From assembly GCF_000383475.1 (NCBI RefSeq), contig NZ_KB911459.1, forward strand, positions 124,001-188,000: a stretch of 64,000 bases of DNA, given 5' to 3'. The position numbers were made by a program, and so were the translations under genes. Source of the stretch: Microbacterium sp. 11MF (GTDB taxonomy: Bacteria > Actinomycetota > Actinomycetes > Actinomycetales > Microbacteriaceae). The notes below the pieces were generated by a model that had not been told where the DNA came from, made no database searches, and saw only the letters and a list, made by a program, of their open reading frames with translations. Positions 63,501-64,000 of the stretch are shown here, piece by piece; the first letter of the stretch is position 1; each line of letters begins with the position of its first letter.

Positions 63501-64000
63501 GGTCGCGACGACCGGGATGCTGACGATCCCGCCCGATTCGACCTTCTTCTCCCGCGAGCGCGTCGAGCGCATCCTCGCGTTCGTCATCGCCGTCGGGTGC
63601 GCCGTGCTCGGGCTCCAGTCCCTGTTCCACGCGATCGGGTCGACCCAGGAGGACCACGGCTGGAACCTGGTCCTCACGTTCGTCACGTTCGGACCCCTCG
63701 TGCTCATGATCGCCGCCGGTGTCGCGGGGCGGTTCTACCGGCCGCTCGCCGCGGCGTTCGCGATCATCTTCCCCCTCGTGCTGATCTGCTGGCCGATCGC
63801 GACGGCGGGCCGCGAGGCATCCGCCACCGCCGAACCGTGGATCTGGTACCTGCTGAACGTGGCGACCGTGGCGACGGCCCTGGCGTTCCCGCTGCTGCTG
63901 CAGTACCTCTGGTGCGCGCTGGTGCCGGTGCTCTACGGCGTCGTGCGGCTGATTCAGATCGGCGCCGACGTCACGAGCGTCATCCAGGTGTCGCGTCAGG
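63490..64000 (+). CDS. Probable sensor histidine kinase, N-terminal membrane part (cut by window end)
   Basis: A frame beginning at GTG inside the response regulator's last codons runs to the window edge (170 residues seen). After a polar N-terminus of about 25 residues it has at least four transmembrane helices (about 28-50, 60-80, 83-105, 115-145), fitting the sensor part of a two-component kinase encoded with its regulator. The kinase domain is not in the window, so the identification is by context only. Confidence 0.55.
   Translation, partial: MAAEVATTGMLTIPPDSTFFSRERVERILAFVIAVGCAVLGLQSLFHAIGSTQEDHGWNLVLTFVTFGPLVLMIAAGVAGRFYRPLAAAFAIIFPLVLICWPIATAGREASATAEPWIWYLLNVATVATALAFPLLLQYLWCALVPVLYGVVRLIQIGADVTSVIQVSRQ

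Overview
This is a GC-rich (roughly 70%) actinobacterial chromosome segment, most likely Microbacteriaceae and close to Microbacterium. The evidence is the codon bias towards C/G endings, the many GTG starts and ATGA/GTGA overlaps, a RamB-type regulator beside GTP-dependent PEP carboxykinase, a DtxR/IdeR iron box, and a nucleoside/succinate dehydrogenase/acyl-CoA carboxylase block arranged much like that of Mycobacterium tuberculosis. No rRNA, tRNA, CRISPR array, prophage or insertion sequence was seen.

Layout. 1-2.3 kb: end of an Asp23/Gls24 envelope cluster with small membrane proteins, then CsbD. 2.3-5.8 kb: efeUOB iron uptake behind an iron box. 5.9-9.4 kb: ramB and pckG, divergent around a dyad. 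9.5-14 kb: an ABC exporter facing a DrrA-like ABC operon. 14-17.1 kb: quinone oxidoreductase, an MHS-type MFS transporter and a small membrane protein. 17.2-20.8 kb: ribD-ribE-ribBA-ribH behind an FMN riboswitch. 20.9-25.3 kb: a SorC-type regulator divergent from glpD-glpK. 25.3-31.4 kb: DNA repair (Fpg/Nei, exonuclease III), trpS, a GNAT, a YihY protein, and an AbiEi/DUF559 gene flanked by inverted-repeat elements. 31.5-35 kb: sdhCDAB. 35.2-44.7 kb: mannose-1-phosphate guanylyltransferase, then a BMP-type nucleoside ABC transporter leading into cdd-deoA-add. 44.8-54.9 kb: an accessory block with a second AbiEi/DUF559 gene, a seven-gene mannitol PTS operon that carries ptsH and ptsI, mtlR and a GNAT. 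54.9-61.5 kb: phosphosugar mutase, purine nucleoside phosphorylase, LpdA-like flavoprotein, acyl-CoA carboxylase alpha subunit, Maf. 61.5-64 kb: a TRAM-domain RNA methyltransferase and a two-component pair cut by the window end.

How it fits together. Carbon entry (mannitol, glycerol, nucleosides) feeds glycolysis and the pentose pool. PckG, SdhABCD and the biotin carboxylase sit at the TCA/anaplerotic junction, and RamB probably ties PckG to acetate or acyl-CoA status. The nucleoside importer delivers substrates to cdd, deoA, add and punA, and the phosphomutase next to punA can channel the sugar phosphates released.

Three signals cut across the annotation. First, the 8-mer GGATGCCG/CGGCATCC occurs about 95 times by eye, nearly equally in both orientations, against about 5 expected from composition. 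Twice it forms the arms of terminator-like hairpins, much as DNA uptake words do in other bacteria. Second, at least twelve genes have a TANNNT -10 hexamer exactly 6-7 nt before the start codon, which indicates widespread leaderless transcription. Third, three convergent gene pairs abut with 0-3 nt between their stop codons.
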